A DNA stretch of 64,000 bases from Xiphophorus maculatus (lineage: Eukaryota; Chordata; Actinopteri; Cyprinodontiformes; Poeciliidae): positions 2,941,103-3,005,102 of the forward strand of contig NC_036453.1 of the NCBI RefSeq assembly GCF_002775205.1, read 5' to 3'. Below the pieces are notes generated by a model. That model saw only the letters and a program-made list of their open reading frames with translations. It was not told the DNA's origin and ran no database searches. Numbering within the stretch: the stretch's first letter is position 1; each line of letters starts with the position of its first letter. Of this stretch, positions 52,544-64,000 are shown piece by piece. The translations under genes and the position numbers were made by a program.

Positions 52544-55182
52544 TCAGGACACTCTTTGCGGCTCGCAAAAGCAATTCTTTCTGCTCTGGTTGGTGAAGAG
52601 CGGCGAGACCTGGGTCGAGCCGATGTTCCGTTTGCCTTTATCCTCCAGACTTTCCGCTCCCGCGTAGCCATGCTCTCGTTCCTCAAAGCTCAGACGGCGC
52701 GCCTGCGGGATTTTAGTCTGCCTGAGGGCTTGCAGTGCGCGCGTCCCAGCTTGAGGACAATTGGAGATGATGACTGACAGAGGAGGGTGACAGACCGCCA
52801 CCAGGCCGCCCCCTACAGGAGAGATGCTAGCGGGGCGGCTGCTGGAGTCTTCACAGCTGCTGCTAGTGCTGGGCTCGGCGAAGAGGTCCAACTTGAGGCC
52901 GTTCGCTTTGAGTCTGATGGAGTCCGCGATGGCGTTGTGTGTGGAGTTGCGCTCGCTGCCGCTGCTGTCCAACACGGGATGCCAGCCCAGGATGTGGCGC
53001 CGGATGATCTTTCGGAAGGTCTGCCTGAACTCTCGGATGCGGTAGGCGTAGATGAAGGGGTTGATGACGGAGTTGGCGTGGGAAAGGATGATGGCCACGT
53101 ACATGATCCAACCGGGAGGGCGCCGGCACTTGGGGCAGAACAGGGTGAAGCAGTTGATGATGTGCAGAGGCAGCCAGCAGACGGCAAACAGCCCAACAAT
53201 GATGGCCAGAGACTTGGCGGCCTGGACCTCCTTCTGCAGAGTGGAGCGCGACTTTTCTCCGCGAAAGGCCTCCACTTCAATCAGCTTGAGCTGGTGGCGA
53301 GCTGCCATGAAGATGCACAGATAGATGGCCAGCATCAGCAGGAGGGGGATTAGTACACAAGCAAAGAAGTTGAAGTAAACCATGTACTCCATGTTCACTA
53401 CCGCCTCAAACAGGCACTTCATCTGGTCCGGCTGGCAGGTGTTGTTGTTGTTGTTGGTCTCGGTACTGTTGAACTCTTTGTGCCAGCCCATCATGGGGGT
53501 CAGACCAATGATGATTGACAGAGCCCAGCAAAAGGCGATGGTGCCTCGAGCCCGCTGGCTTGTCACCAAGCTGTTGTACCTGCAGAACAAGAAAGTGCAA
53601 ACATTAAGTATAAGATCCAACTGTCTGGTCCTATGATGCCAACCAGCAGCGTAACAAGATCTCATGGCAGGAGACGTTGCAATGCTGAAAGTTAGTGACA
53701 CACCTTTTTAAGATATTTAGCCTTTGATGCAGTTGGATTGTAACCAGGTTGTAAGCACAGCTTCAAAATGCAAAAATAGAGATAAAAATAGATTTGGCAC
53801 CAAACGGTGACCATCTGTCATTTTCATAGATTCACACACCAGACCAGTTGGTGCAGACATGCAAACGTTTTCAACTTTTAAACCAATCAAAAAAAGATCC
53901 CCATGAGAACATCTGAGCATTGGTTCAGAACTGCACACCTTACTCAATGCATCTCGCTGACCAGGAGCTGGTCACTTCAATTAGAGAAATGTTCACTGAT
54001 TTCAAAACTTTGGATGAAGTGGCGCTTGTAGTTCCAGTCTCCAGTGTGGTTGTAGCCTTGTCAAGGATAAAATCAAAACAGTCATGAGAAGTTGTCTGTC
54101 TGTGGCAAAAGTCCAAGGCCTTGTGACAACAGCTTGGAAAGTCCGAAAAGTTTGATTAAATTTGGCTTCCACATCTTTTTCTACAAGGCATTCTCTCTCT
54201 CTGTCTCTCTCATGTAACGGCAAAGGCAAGATGGCTTTCTGTCTTTGAGGTACGTTTCACAAGTAAGGCTTCTCACAATGCCGTCACTACAAAAATTGGA
54301 TGGAGTAAAACAGCAGACCCAAATGGTTATAGAGCCGAAAAGGGGGATTCGATGGAGAGTCTGTGGAGACAGAAGTAAACCTTTGATCCAAATTCCTAGT
54401 TGAAAATATATATATTGTCAGATTTGACTGCTAAAAGTTGCTGGTCTTTGACTACCTCCTAAGATTCAACATTCAATATGACTGCAAATCAAACTTAGAG
54501 AAAGCTGGAGGTATGAAACATGTTCACTACAAAAACACAAAATCCTACCAAGTATTTTTGTCAAGTTTCTAGTGCAAATATCTTTACACACTTTAAATAA
54601 GACAAACTGACATATGAGTAACTTTTTAGCGAGACATATAGGAGATTGTTTTAAGTCAATATTTCTTGAACATTGATTTAAAAAAATACTAATTCCAGGT
54701 ATTTTTCAATTATAACAAGTAACTCGTCTTGCTGAAAAGCTACTTGTAAATTTGTTTTGTTTTATTTCAAGTGTGCTAAGATGTTTGCACTAAATATACT
54801 TTGTAAGATTTTGTGTTTTTGCAGTGTTAGCATGTCAGACAGTTTCCATAGCATTAGACCGGTGGCACACACACACACACACATCACTGCTCAACCTTAA
54901 TCCGCCAATATATTCCTGCAGAGTCTTTAAACTCTACAGGAATCATCAGCCTGTGTGGCGCAGCTAGCAAAGCTACACCTAGCAAACCGTAGCGCTTTTT
55001 CAGACATCCTTAGCTCGAGTGTGAAATGTTTCTGAGTGTTGACAGAGTCAAAAACAAAGGCAACATTTCATTACATAACCAAAGAAGTACTAGCCTTTCA
55101 AAAGAGACACACAATTTGAGTTAACTGTTAGATGCTAACTCTGCTACAGTTAGCATCTGCTTTGTAGATTCCTGTAAGTGCT

Positions 55183-55250
<68 letters not shown>

Positions 55251-55872
55251 AAATATATAAAACTGCCCAAAATATGAACTAATTAGACAGGTTAAATTTG
55301 AAATTAATAATTTTACACAGAATTGAGATTCATCGAAGGTTTCTGCTCGTCGGAAGTGTTTTCAATATTTTATCTTTTGGTATTAAGGACATTTGAAAAT
55401 TAGACTAATGAATTTTTCAGGTGAAAACTTACAGCTCACCCTTAATGCTGCCCTAACCATACTGCTCATGTCAAAAATCACCAGTGGCTGGACTCATTGT
55501 TAAAGCCCCACTGTCACCAGAATAACAGGCTGTGTGCCTCAAATAAAAGTTTCTGAAGGGCTGATGTGAACAAACTGCAAAATCATCCAGTCTGAAGCTT
55601 AATTAAACACAGACATGGATAATATATAAACAAGCACATCGTTTACGAACTTTTGCCTGATTTATTATCTACTTATTTTTCTGCATAAGCACCTCTTCTC
55701 CCGGAAACCAATCTAAGAGACAAAGATAAACTACGACGTTTTTTGCGGGATTCCTCAAAGGAAGGAGTCTATTTTGAGTTTGCCTGTTGTGCAGTGTGGG
55801 AGAGCAGCTGAGACTGTTTCTATCACATTCTTGAGATGTTAAAGTGCAAAAGGTTAATGCTGCAAAAACAAG

Positions 55873-55904
<32 letters not shown>

Positions 55905-58900
55905 ATCCCGCCAGGGATGCACAAAATAACACAGAGGAGCCCTCACGTAGAGCATCCTCAGCAGGAGGAAGAGGCTGTGTGAAAACAGTCTGTGTGAGTC
56001 AGTGGGACAGGAAGGCAGAGCGCTTCAATGCGTCGCTGAGGTCAGGCTGATTGTTTCAGGGTCACGCCACAGCATGAGGTAAGGCATGAACTCAGGGAAC
56101 TAAAAGGCTGGTAGAGACACCGATAGCGCAGAGCGGAGCGAAAAACCCGGCAGGCAGGACGCCTGATCGGGTTTTTACAGTGAAGTCTAATCGCTGGGGG
56201 TGGGGTTAGTGTCTGTATAAGCAATCATTGCAATATTTAACTGATTGCGCCAGGGGGACACGGTCCCACGGGAAACTCCAATTTTGGAGACACTTATACG
56301 TCCAAAACCCTCTGGTACAAATGGCTCATCTTTATATACAGGAATTAAATTTATACTCCAACCGTGAGGCTTCTGCTGTTTGGAGTAAAGAAAGCCTTTA
56401 GAGGAACCCGAGAATCAAAAGGCTGTCTGGTTTAGATGAAACATTAAGTCTTATCCTCCACCACCATCCCCAGACTATAGAAACGGTGGGGAAATTATTT
56501 TTTAAATAGAGAGAATTCCTTTGTTTGTTTTTGTTTTTTAATTAAAGCAAGATTCCTTCTCTGCTCCGATAACCGGGTTGATTTTGCAGTAAAAATAAGA
56601 AATCTTTTAAATTGCGTGAATTTTGAGAACAGGAACATTTTCCACTAACCTGGAACATTTTGAGCACCTTCTGTTTGAAATATATTTAACAGGTTAAAGA
56701 TAAATGAAGTCCAGAAAAAGTCACTGGGTCAGATGTAGAACTTTATTTATACTTTTTGTTAAACTGCTTTGAGAGGCTTTACTCATTAAATATCTGTGAA
56801 TGGATCAAATCAAGTACACATTTTCACTATTAAAATAACGTGCTTAACTTAAAACTTACTCAGCAATTCTGAGTATGTGCACAGCTGTATGAGCCAGAAT
56901 ACAACTGGCTCATACAGCGAATTATAACAAACAAACTGAGCATATTGATACGCAATGTTTGGTACAGAAAACAGCGCTCATGTAAATAACTGTCAGAGGC
57001 AAAGCTGTATGTTAATATCCAGAATATTGTTTATTTTTAGCTTAGCTTGCTCATGAGAACTTCCTTGTGATTCTCTAAACTGGGATCTCTGTGTCTGCTG
57101 TCAGCTGGAGGTAAGACGCTGACGTCTCATAACCAATTCTCTAACCCCCGTTAAGAGAAACAAACTACTCCATTGTTGATGACAGCTGACCAGAAGCTAG
57201 ATTCACAGTGATCCAGTAGAAAAAGAGAAACGTCTGTAGCATTTCAAATCTGTATCAACAAGTTTTGGGCTTTGATTTCATTTTTGTGATTAAAGTGTTT
57301 GTAAAAATCACCAGACATTTATTTGATCTGTTCCCTTATTCCTTGCAGAGATTTACAAGAGGTTAGTGCTGATATACGTCCTTGTATTTTAGTGATGTAT
57401 TGAAATTGAAGAAGTCTAGATGTATTGTTATTGGTGAGGAAATACCAAAGTTCTCAGCTTCCTGTCCTGGTCCAGCCCGTGTTGCATTAAACCTTCTTCG
57501 TCTCGCTCACTTCAGATGCCAGAACAGCATCGAACTCCAAGCAGAAAACGTTACATCTTTGATCTCACCGCCTGCACTGCTGCTAACATTGTAATATGTC
57601 AACTCAGCGCAGCAAACTGCTAATATGTTGTTGGTTGATGCATCGTGAGTCATCCGAAATTTAAGGAAGCTACATTTCTGTTACAGCAGCAGGATGCAGC
57701 TGCTGACTGGACATCTACTTCACACAGTTGTCACATCAGTGTCATATAAATATGTTTAGACTTTATCAATTGAAGTTCTTCTCTTTTCAAAGTGCAATTA
57801 TTGTCCATCAAGCAGCTTCAGTGGTTACAGAATCAGAAATGGTTGTTCAGTTGTTTTATTCACGCAGGCTCACATTTCCACTAACTGGATAAAAGTCCTT
57901 TAGAAAACAGTAACTATCTCACCTACAGTTGTAATAAAAATGCTGTATAGATATCAAATATGACTTAAAATAAATTCGACTTCATAATTTAACACCTTGA
58001 AATTGGGCCTCTGTCTCTTTAAGAACTCCTGCTCTTTCTGAAACTCCGCCTTCAGGAAGTCATCACAACATGGCTCCTCTATTAAACCTTTAGCAGTGTT
58101 TTCACCAGGGTTGCTCTAAGAAGTGGCTCCTATGATGAGCTCAGCAGATGCACCAGCGTTTGCTAATTGCTGCTGGCTAGTTTGAAAGAGCTGAGTGAGG
58201 GACTTGTTTTGGAGAGCTGCTATGTGAGATGGAAGCTCAGGAACTGCAGCTCTGAGGAGGAGCTGCGTCTCGAAGGCGGAGCTATGTCCACTCAGGCGTT
58301 TTGCTCAGTTGAATGGATCATGGATTTCTCAAAGATGCATGAAAGAATCAAGGCAACAAACTCACATTTTTTTTTTGATCATGGATGAAAATTGTAACAT
58401 GACGCAAAGCTAAAAAAAAGTCAATTTTATACAATATTGCCTCTTAATATAAATGTTAGTGAGTTTCCAGCCGGAAAGTAAATAAATATGAGAAAATCCA
58501 CAACTAAAAATTCAAACTTCTTCCTATGATTCTTATTGAAACTCCTTTCCCACTGAAAGAAGAATTGTTGAAATGCACCAGTAAAAGACAAAAAATGATC
58601 ACAGCATCCATAACAATGCTGAGTGTGTGTAGACTTCTCACTGAAACTGTATTTTTGCTCTCACATCCAGAGCAGTGTGGTAGTAAAGTCTCTCGCCTTT
58701 GGCTTAAATCCGGGCTGTGTGGAGTTTGGATACTTTTTCCGTCTCTGTGTGGGTATTCCCTGTGTGCACCGGCTCCCTGCCACATGTAGTTTGGAAAGGT
58801 TGACAGACCAGCCCTGTCCCGGTGAAGAAACGTGCCGCATCAGTCCAAACCAAACGACTTGAAGCTGCTCGTCAAGACATAGGAGCTAAACGAACACACC

Positions 58901-59275
58901 ACATCAGTGACTAACCAACGGGATCGTCCTCTTGTGCACTCACCTGAGTGGTATCTTGATGGCGACGTAGCGGTCGACGGCGATGGCGAGCAGGCTGAAG
59001 ATGGAGTTCTGGGTGAGGACCAGGACGAAGCACGCTATGAATAGGCAGCCGTAGAAGTTGGAGCAGAATCCCGTGCTGATGACGATGGCGAACGGGATGG
59101 CCAGGACTCCCACGGCGATGTCGGCCACGGCCAGCGACACCACGAAGAAGTTGGTGATGCTCTGCAGGTTGCTGTTGAGGCAAACGGCCCAGCAGACCAG
59201 CACGTTCCCCAGGACGGAGAACACGGCGATCAGCAGCTCCAGGACGATGTAGAGGATGCTCTCGCTGCTGAGCAT
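52544..59275 (-). CDS. adora2a: adora2a: adenosine A2A receptor
   Basis: Two coding exons (59275-58944 and 53579-52544) splice in frame to 455 aa; human A2A is 412 aa with the same intron position after the second intracellular start (IPLR/YN). It is a Gs-coupled receptor for adenosine in the plasma membrane. Exon 1 encodes TM1-TM3, ending at the DRY motif ([12 protein letters not shown]). Exon 2 encodes TM4-TM7 and a tail of about 140 residues. Ligand-site residues are conserved: Phe and Glu in CLFEAVV of loop 2, Asn in LHIINCF and His in [16 protein letters not shown]. Loop 2 has a run of five Asn from an AAC repeat, giving candidate N-glycosylation sites (NST, NNT). The [12 protein letters not shown] helix 8 start is nearly identical to human. 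The 5.4-kb intron carries repeats. Which teleost A2A paralogue this is (aa or ab) cannot be told. Confidence 0.95.
54527..54837. mobile_element. full MITE with CACTGCAAAAACACAAAAT ends, in the adora2a intron
   Basis: The left end ACTACAAAAACACAAAATCC pairs with the right end GATTTTGTGTTTTTGCAGT. Inner pieces ACCAAGTATTTTTGTCAAG and ATATACTTTGTAAG extend the inverted repeat imperfectly. The element is about 311 bases long. A left-half copy is at 15832. Confidence 0.8.
55186..55247. repeat. TA dinucleotide microsatellite
   Basis: About 31 TA units in the adora2a intron. Such a run can extrude as a cruciform. Confidence 0.95.
55874..55904. repeat. 31-base poly-C tract
   Basis: An uninterrupted run of 31 cytosines (poly-G on the transcribed-sense strand of adora2a) in the intron. 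It produces spurious Pro- or Gly-rich frames. Its exact length is prone to sequencing error. Confidence 0.95.
57900..58465 (-). mobile_element. MITE of the TTAA-ended family in the adora2a intron (inverted)
   Basis: The right edge TACAATATTGCCTCTTAA is the inverse of the consensus left end. The interior AGGCCTCTGTCTC-like part (GGGCCTCTGTCTCTTTAAG) and GAAACTCCGCCTTCAGGAAG match the family inverted. The opposite end has decayed. At about 560 bases it is longer than the copy at 39.3 kb and contains AGTGTTTTCACCAGGGTTGC, shared with 63.1 kb in spirit. Confidence 0.65.
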
Positions 59276-59849
59276 GGTGACACGGGAGGAGAGGTCGCTG
59301 ATGAGGAGGGAGGGAACCGCTCAACGTCCATAGCTGCAGCCTGCCGGCCTCCTCACCTCCTCACCTCCACGGCTTACAGAAGCATCCAAAAGAAAAAAGA
59401 AAAAAAAAATCTCCAGCCAGGGCAAGTTCACAACTGGACAGCTGAAAAACTGATGTTTGATCCAGCTTCACATGAGGCTTTCTCTAATCCACATAAAAAA
59501 CTAAGAAAAACAAAAGTTGCTCTTCTGTCTCTGTTTCAACTCCTTCCCGTCTGCGCTGCGTTTCCAGGAATCCTGGAAGGGATGAGAGGCATCATGGGAA
59601 CATCATGCTGCTGGAGATAAAAGATTGACAGAAAACAGAAAGAGGAAGTGCTGTTACTCTACAGGAAGTTACTTTAAATACTGATAATGAGACCAGCTTA
59701 AGGGCAAAAACAGACATCAAGTTCCCCGAAATGAAATAAACAGTTGTATAGCATCGAAGCTAGCTGAACGTAAGACATTTATATATAACGATTAACATCA
59801 TTTTAGAAAACTTTTGATAGAACCAGTCTGACAACATGAAGTAGACCGA

Positions 59850-60445
59850 AGGGTCTGAAAAGGCGACGCATCGTCAAAAGAAGATTCAAAACCACATGAA
59901 AGTCTATCAATCTGGAAAATCTTCCAGAAGTGTTGGGACTCCAGAAACTACAATTAGAGCCATTCACAAGATTCACACAAGTGTTCGGCCTGATAAAAAC
60001 AACTTAACTACTAACAGGAGCTCATCTATAGCTCGACCAGAACGTCACAAACCCAGAGAAACATCCACATGATCATCAACAATCAGACACCGACGGGGTA
60101 AAATCCACAGGAGACTGCCGAAGCCAAAACCTCTGCAGAGAGAAAAGGATGTATCTATCCATCAGACTTTTTGAAAAGTGTGTGTCACTTTAAATGTGGT
60201 ATCAAACTAAGACAGAAGGACACCATGCAGACAAACATGGTGGTAACAGTGTGACGGTCTTGAGCTGCTTTGCTGCTTCAGGACTTGATGCAAAAGCAAA
60301 CCAGGAGCTAAAACCCAATGCAAAAAAATCAAAGGTTTTCAGGTGGACTAGTCAAAGTCTAGGCTTACACTGCTGCAAAACAACTCATTTTAGAAAACAC
60401 TCCAATATGGCTGAAGTAAAACAATTCTGCACACATGAAACCTGG
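59850..60445 (+). pseudogene. Tc1-like transposase pseudogene
   Basis: Text matching fish Tc1 transposases runs through the stretch. Examples are TCTGGAAAATCTTCCAGAAG, AATTAGAGCCATTCACAAG, CAGACAAACATGGTGGTAAC, GTGACGGTCTTGAGCTGCTT and TTCAGGACTTGATGCAAAAG. The last three come from the GGGSVMVWGCFSASG region. Many stops and indels are present, terminal repeats are not recognisable and it cannot encode an active enzyme. Confidence 0.75.
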
Positions 60446-61479
60446 GATTTAATGGCGTAGTTGGGTTAATTTTCTATTTACTCAGTTTATCTGGATATTA
60501 AAGGTTTTGCTTGATAATCAAGAACATTTAGCAAAAGCAGAGGAACCACAGAGGCTCGCAGGTTCCTGTGTGTACAAACATAAAAACGGTAAAAACTCAA
60601 ATACGGTTTTCGAAACTAACCGTAGTTTTGACATCGAGATCCAGAAATACATCGATCTTCGTTCTAATCCATGCAGATTACTGGGATGTTGCTGATGGTT
60701 TCATAAACAGAGCAGCAATGTGAGAGCAGTTTGTATAAAAAAACATCTATTTTCAGTAAAATAGTTGTTTTAAATATGTAAATATGAAGTTCTTGATATG
60801 AAGTTCTTTCAGGCCAGTGACCATTTATGATATTAATTTAAGGTCTGAAATGACAACACTGAGTTTAACTTACTTCAAAACAAGCATGAAAAATATTTTA
60901 AAATGAATTGTCGCACTTGTTCACATGTATTTAGAATTTCAAAACACGTCACATAATTGCATTACATTCTTAGAGGAAATGACTAGAACAGAACCAAACT
61001 CACTTTTAAAGCTACGGTACATACATTTTGCATATGTAGCAATATAAAATCATCTCCTCCTAAAGATTTCTGCTAACCCAGTTGATGCAGAGGGTGGCCG
61101 GCCATTTTTCCTGCTTTGCAGATTTTTCAGATCCGAAGCGAATAGTTCCAGCCTTGTGAGTGCAGTGCAGTGTGATTTACATCAGCTCAGACGGTTAGCT
61201 AACACTTGTTGATGTAGATGGGGAAGCGATGGAGGTGACAGAGGGGAAGCTGCTTCCTGCTGCACAGACAAAAGGCACAGTCTGTTGGTGGAAACGTTGC
61301 AACGCGCTGCGAAAGGTTGCCACCGAGGAAAAATTCCCCAGGATAAATCAACATTTTGTTGAATGAAATGATTGTAATGATGAAATGATGATCTGTGTTT
61401 CTGCAGATGCATGTGTGTGTGATGCCACCTTCTCTGAACATATTTTTAATATCACTTTGTAAACTAACTTATCTCTGGA

Positions 61480-61935
61480 CCTAAAGAGGAACGATCTAGA
61501 GTCGGCACACAGCATCAGTGATTACAGCTGGAAACCAGAGATCAGGCTGAACTCTGACCTGAACCTTCACAGACACATAAAGACGGTTGCAAAGCCGGCC
61601 ATCTATCACCTGCAGAACATTTCCCGGCTTTAGAGTCTAATGACTGATGTCCGAACAAGACCTAGAGAAACTCATCCATGCGTTTATCTTTACCTTTGCG
61701 CTGATTACAGAAACAGTGTCTTCACAGGTCTGCCGAACTCGGAGCAGCAGCATTCTGGCACATTGGCCAACATGTGTGTTGCATATTGATGATTTTAACG
61801 ATGACACGACAAAATGAAATGCTGCTGGTTTCAGAACTGGTGACTGCGTGATGTGTTCCTGATGTTTTTATGTTTTCATGATGTAAAGCACTTGAAATGT
61901 CTCGTTGCTGAAATGTGAAATAAAGACAAAAGGAG
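61480..61935 (+). mobile_element. 3' fragment of a non-LTR retrotransposon (L2/CR1-like)
   Basis: A reverse-transcriptase C-terminal segment is recognisable. KPAIYHLQNISRL is followed, after a stop and shifts, by DNA corresponding to EKLIHAFIF and DYRNSVFTGLPNS. Further on, GATGTAAAGCACTTGAAATG and CTGAAATGTGAAATAAAGAC resemble the 3' tail of fish L2-like LINEs. It is 5'-truncated, as is usual for LINE insertions. Confidence 0.65.
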
Positions 61936-62144
61936 ATCGATTATACATGAGGCGATCGTTGAAATCATTTTACAGCAAACTATAGTGCTTATCCATACTG
62001 ACCAATGGAGGATTTATTACCTTTATGACTCTAATTTAGATTTTCTGACCTGTCGCAGTACTAATCACAAACTAAGACTATCATTTAGTGGAGGGAAAAA
62101 AGCTCTAAAGCCTTGTTGGATGGAGGAGTGTGTTTGTGTCTAAG

Positions 62145-62410
62145 GTCATTTTTTTGACAATTCTACAGGAGGCACATTGGTGTGGTCAGGCACTGATGTT
62201 GGACGAGGAGACCCAGCTCCAGGTCTCCACTCTAATTCATCCCAAAGGTGCTCCATCGGTTTTGGGTCAGTCAAGCTTTTCCACATAAAATCGCTCATCC
62301 ATGTCCGTAGAGACATGGCTATATGTCTGAAACAACAGAGTTTGGCAGAATTCTGGGTTTCGCAAAAAGACAAGGCGCCTACCCAATATGTGGGGCATGC
62401 ATGTGTCATA
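62145..62410 (-). mobile_element. C-terminal fragment of a Tc1/mariner transposase
   Basis: On the minus strand the frame reads LTDPKPMEHLWDELEW and then RPTSVPDHTNVP. This corresponds to the DLNPIEHLWDELERR motif at the end of Tc1-type DDE domains, with DLNPI degraded to DPKPM. Only this piece remains. Confidence 0.7.
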
Positions 62411-62869
62411 GTGGCTCAACTTAGGAACCGGTGGGTATGTGAGGGCGCCCAAGACAGCCGAAGAAGAGGAAACAACAGATCCTGAATGACTGAAGCAACA
62501 TTCTGCATTAGATAATTACAACGTGGTCACATGAACTTTCCACAAAAAAGTCTAGCTTGGCAAGAATAAATTCTGGGTGCTTTTACAATGGAGGCAGATA
62601 AGAGCATGCTCCATTAATCACATTTCAGATGGCTGTGTGAACAACACCCATTAGCTCAGCAGAGTCTGACAGCTGGTCACAGACATCCAGCTTCTGCTAA
62701 TCGGAGTCTGGGGGGGGAGAAAACGTCTGATGCCGCACTGAGCTCGAACGTTTGGGGGCCGTAATTTCCTTTAAAGATTAACAGACCTAATATCGCCCCA
62801 AAAATCTAGAATAACTAGGTCACTTAAAGGCTGATCGTGAAGTCAGAGAATTAAATGTCTCATCCAGCC

Positions 62870-63345
62870 CTTTAATATCCATGGCAACCATTTAGCTGTG
62901 CAAAAAGGCCTGAGTGGATCTAGTGCTGCCTCTGAGGATGAAGCTCCTTAAGCTTCTGCCTCACAGAGCAGCCGTCTCCTGTGACTCCCCCACTCAGCTC
63001 CTTCAGACTAGCCAGCAGCAATTAACAAACACCTGGTGGAACTGAGCATCAGCTGAGCTCATTATAGGAGCTACTTCTCAGTGCAACGCTGGTAAAAACG
63101 TTGTTAAAGGGTTAATAGAGGAGCCATGTTATGAAGACTTCCTGAAGGCGGAGTTTCAGAAAGAGGAGGAGTTTTTAAAGAGACAGAGGCCTGATTTCAA
63201 GGCGTTAAATTACGAAGTGAAATTTCCTTTAAGTCACATTTGATATATGCAGCATTTTTACAACAACCGAAGTTAACATAGTTGTTTGATTGTGCTATAA
63301 AATGGCACTATTTTCCTGGAAAATACTTAGTACTGCCCTTTAAAA
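62870..63345 (+). mobile_element. MITE of the TTAA-ended family
   Basis: CCCTTTAATATCCATGGCAACC at the left, CTTCCTGAAGGCGGAGTTTC and TTTTTAAAGAGACAGAGG inside, and ATACTTAGTACTGCCCTTTAA at the right match the element at 39296-39643. It carries an extra segment of about 120 bases (TCAGCTCCTTCAGACTAGCC and neighbours) shared with 15.5 kb. Confidence 0.7.
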
Positions 63346-64000
63346 GAGCATCATCGCTATGGTCAGGTCTGACCTAACCAGACCTGACCATACATTTCTG
63401 ACCATTTAATGCGCTGCACACAGAAAATCTGTGACGGGCACCGAAAAGTACGTTTTCCAAACAGCAGCCAAGAAACCAGGGAGCCTTCAAATGTTTCTGC
63501 GGACGACAATTCCTCCTGAGATCTGTGCAAACTTGGTGACCGGCAGTAGAAAAAGTAACTGTGCCTGTCAGCAAAGATTTCATGGATAAGTCTCATGATG
63601 AAGACATGTCTTGATGGAGAATCCGTCACTTGTTTTACTTTGTGACCTGCAAATACTGTATGTTTTCCTACTTCTTAATAATGTGCTCTTATAACTTTTT
63701 TTCTCCCCTCTTTACTGTCAGTAAATTCACAGAGAAACAAAACTAACATAAAAATGAGGAAACTCTTCATGACCTTGTCAGAAAGCAAACTTAAAGCAAT
63801 AATCAACGGGGGGTCAGAATATTTATTTCCCCACCACACAGAACTCGCGAGCAAAGCGAATTCATGGAGTCGCCCGGACTTCTTCCCCATCTGTCAGAAA
63901 GAAAATGACAAAACATTCAGCAGGGAGCATTTACTGTTTGTTTGTTCAAATCTTGACTCGAGCGAGTCGGGACATTCGGTTTCCGTCCGTCGAAGCAGAA

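Larger units (their letters stand above)
59276..64000. other. adora2a upstream flank and intergenic DNA to the window end
   Basis: The first 150 bases after the adora2a ATG are likely 5' UTR. Beyond are a Tc1 pseudogene (59850-60445), a LINE 3' fragment (61480-61935), a Tc1 DDE fragment (62145-62410) and a TTAA-ended MITE (62870-63345). I see no host exon after 59.3 kb. Confidence 0.55.

Noticed and set aside
52787-53353. 188-codon plus-strand frame
   Set aside because: It is the antisense shadow of adora2a exon 2.

Overview
The window is vertebrate nuclear DNA, almost certainly from a ray-finned (teleost, percomorph-type) fish. Coding exons are short and separated by GT-AG introns. The DNA between them is AT-rich and packed with Tc1/mariner relics, hAT-like and palindromic MITEs, tRNA-derived SINEs and long microsatellites. 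A cyprinodontiform fish is my guess from the repeat content only; the species is not proved. There are no bacterial features, CRISPR arrays or viral genes.

Layout, left to right. (1) 1655-2120 (+): last exon of an acidic protein with a CaaX C terminus, possibly paralemmin-like, with tRNA-derived SINEs around it. (2) 5195-19616 (+): a complete 19-exon susd1 gene with a signal peptide, three EGF domains, eight sushi (CCP) domains, fibronectin-like domains and one membrane helix (908 aa as spliced here). It includes a nearly identical tandem exon pair. (3) 21928-23265 (+): intact single-exon zbtb26 (BTB domain plus four C2H2 fingers). (4) About 26674-27852 (+): a broken coiled-coil gene. (5) 29229-33962 (+): a complete 12-exon P2X ATP-gated channel (396 aa). 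(6) 35396-38167 (+): complete 6-exon gucd1 (227 aa). (7) 39900-46387 (-): complete 10-exon upb1, beta-ureidopropionase (383 aa), with its catalytic triad intact. (8) 47390-49177 (-): complete 5-exon C22orf15 orthologue (139 aa). (9) 52544-59275 (-): complete two-coding-exon adora2a adenosine receptor (455 aa). From 59.3 to 64 kb I see only the adora2a upstream flank, a Tc1 relic, a LINE 3' end and MITEs.

The exon chains were built by hand. Each one keeps phase across every junction and ends at a stop codon. Gene names rest on remembered human proteins, not on a search. The block gucd1-upb1-(C22orf15)-adora2a matches human 22q11.23, whereas susd1 and zbtb26 belong to human 9q31-q33, so the window joins two ancestral blocks. 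The genes do not form one pathway. Two of them do belong to purinergic signalling, a P2X ATP channel and an adenosine A2A receptor, and they lie about 20 kb apart. The most unusual items are the sushi expansion and recent exon duplication in susd1, an extra ectodomain cysteine in the P2X protein, a perfect E-box/AP-1 palindrome near 24.4 kb, and several transposon insertions that can be dated relative to one another.
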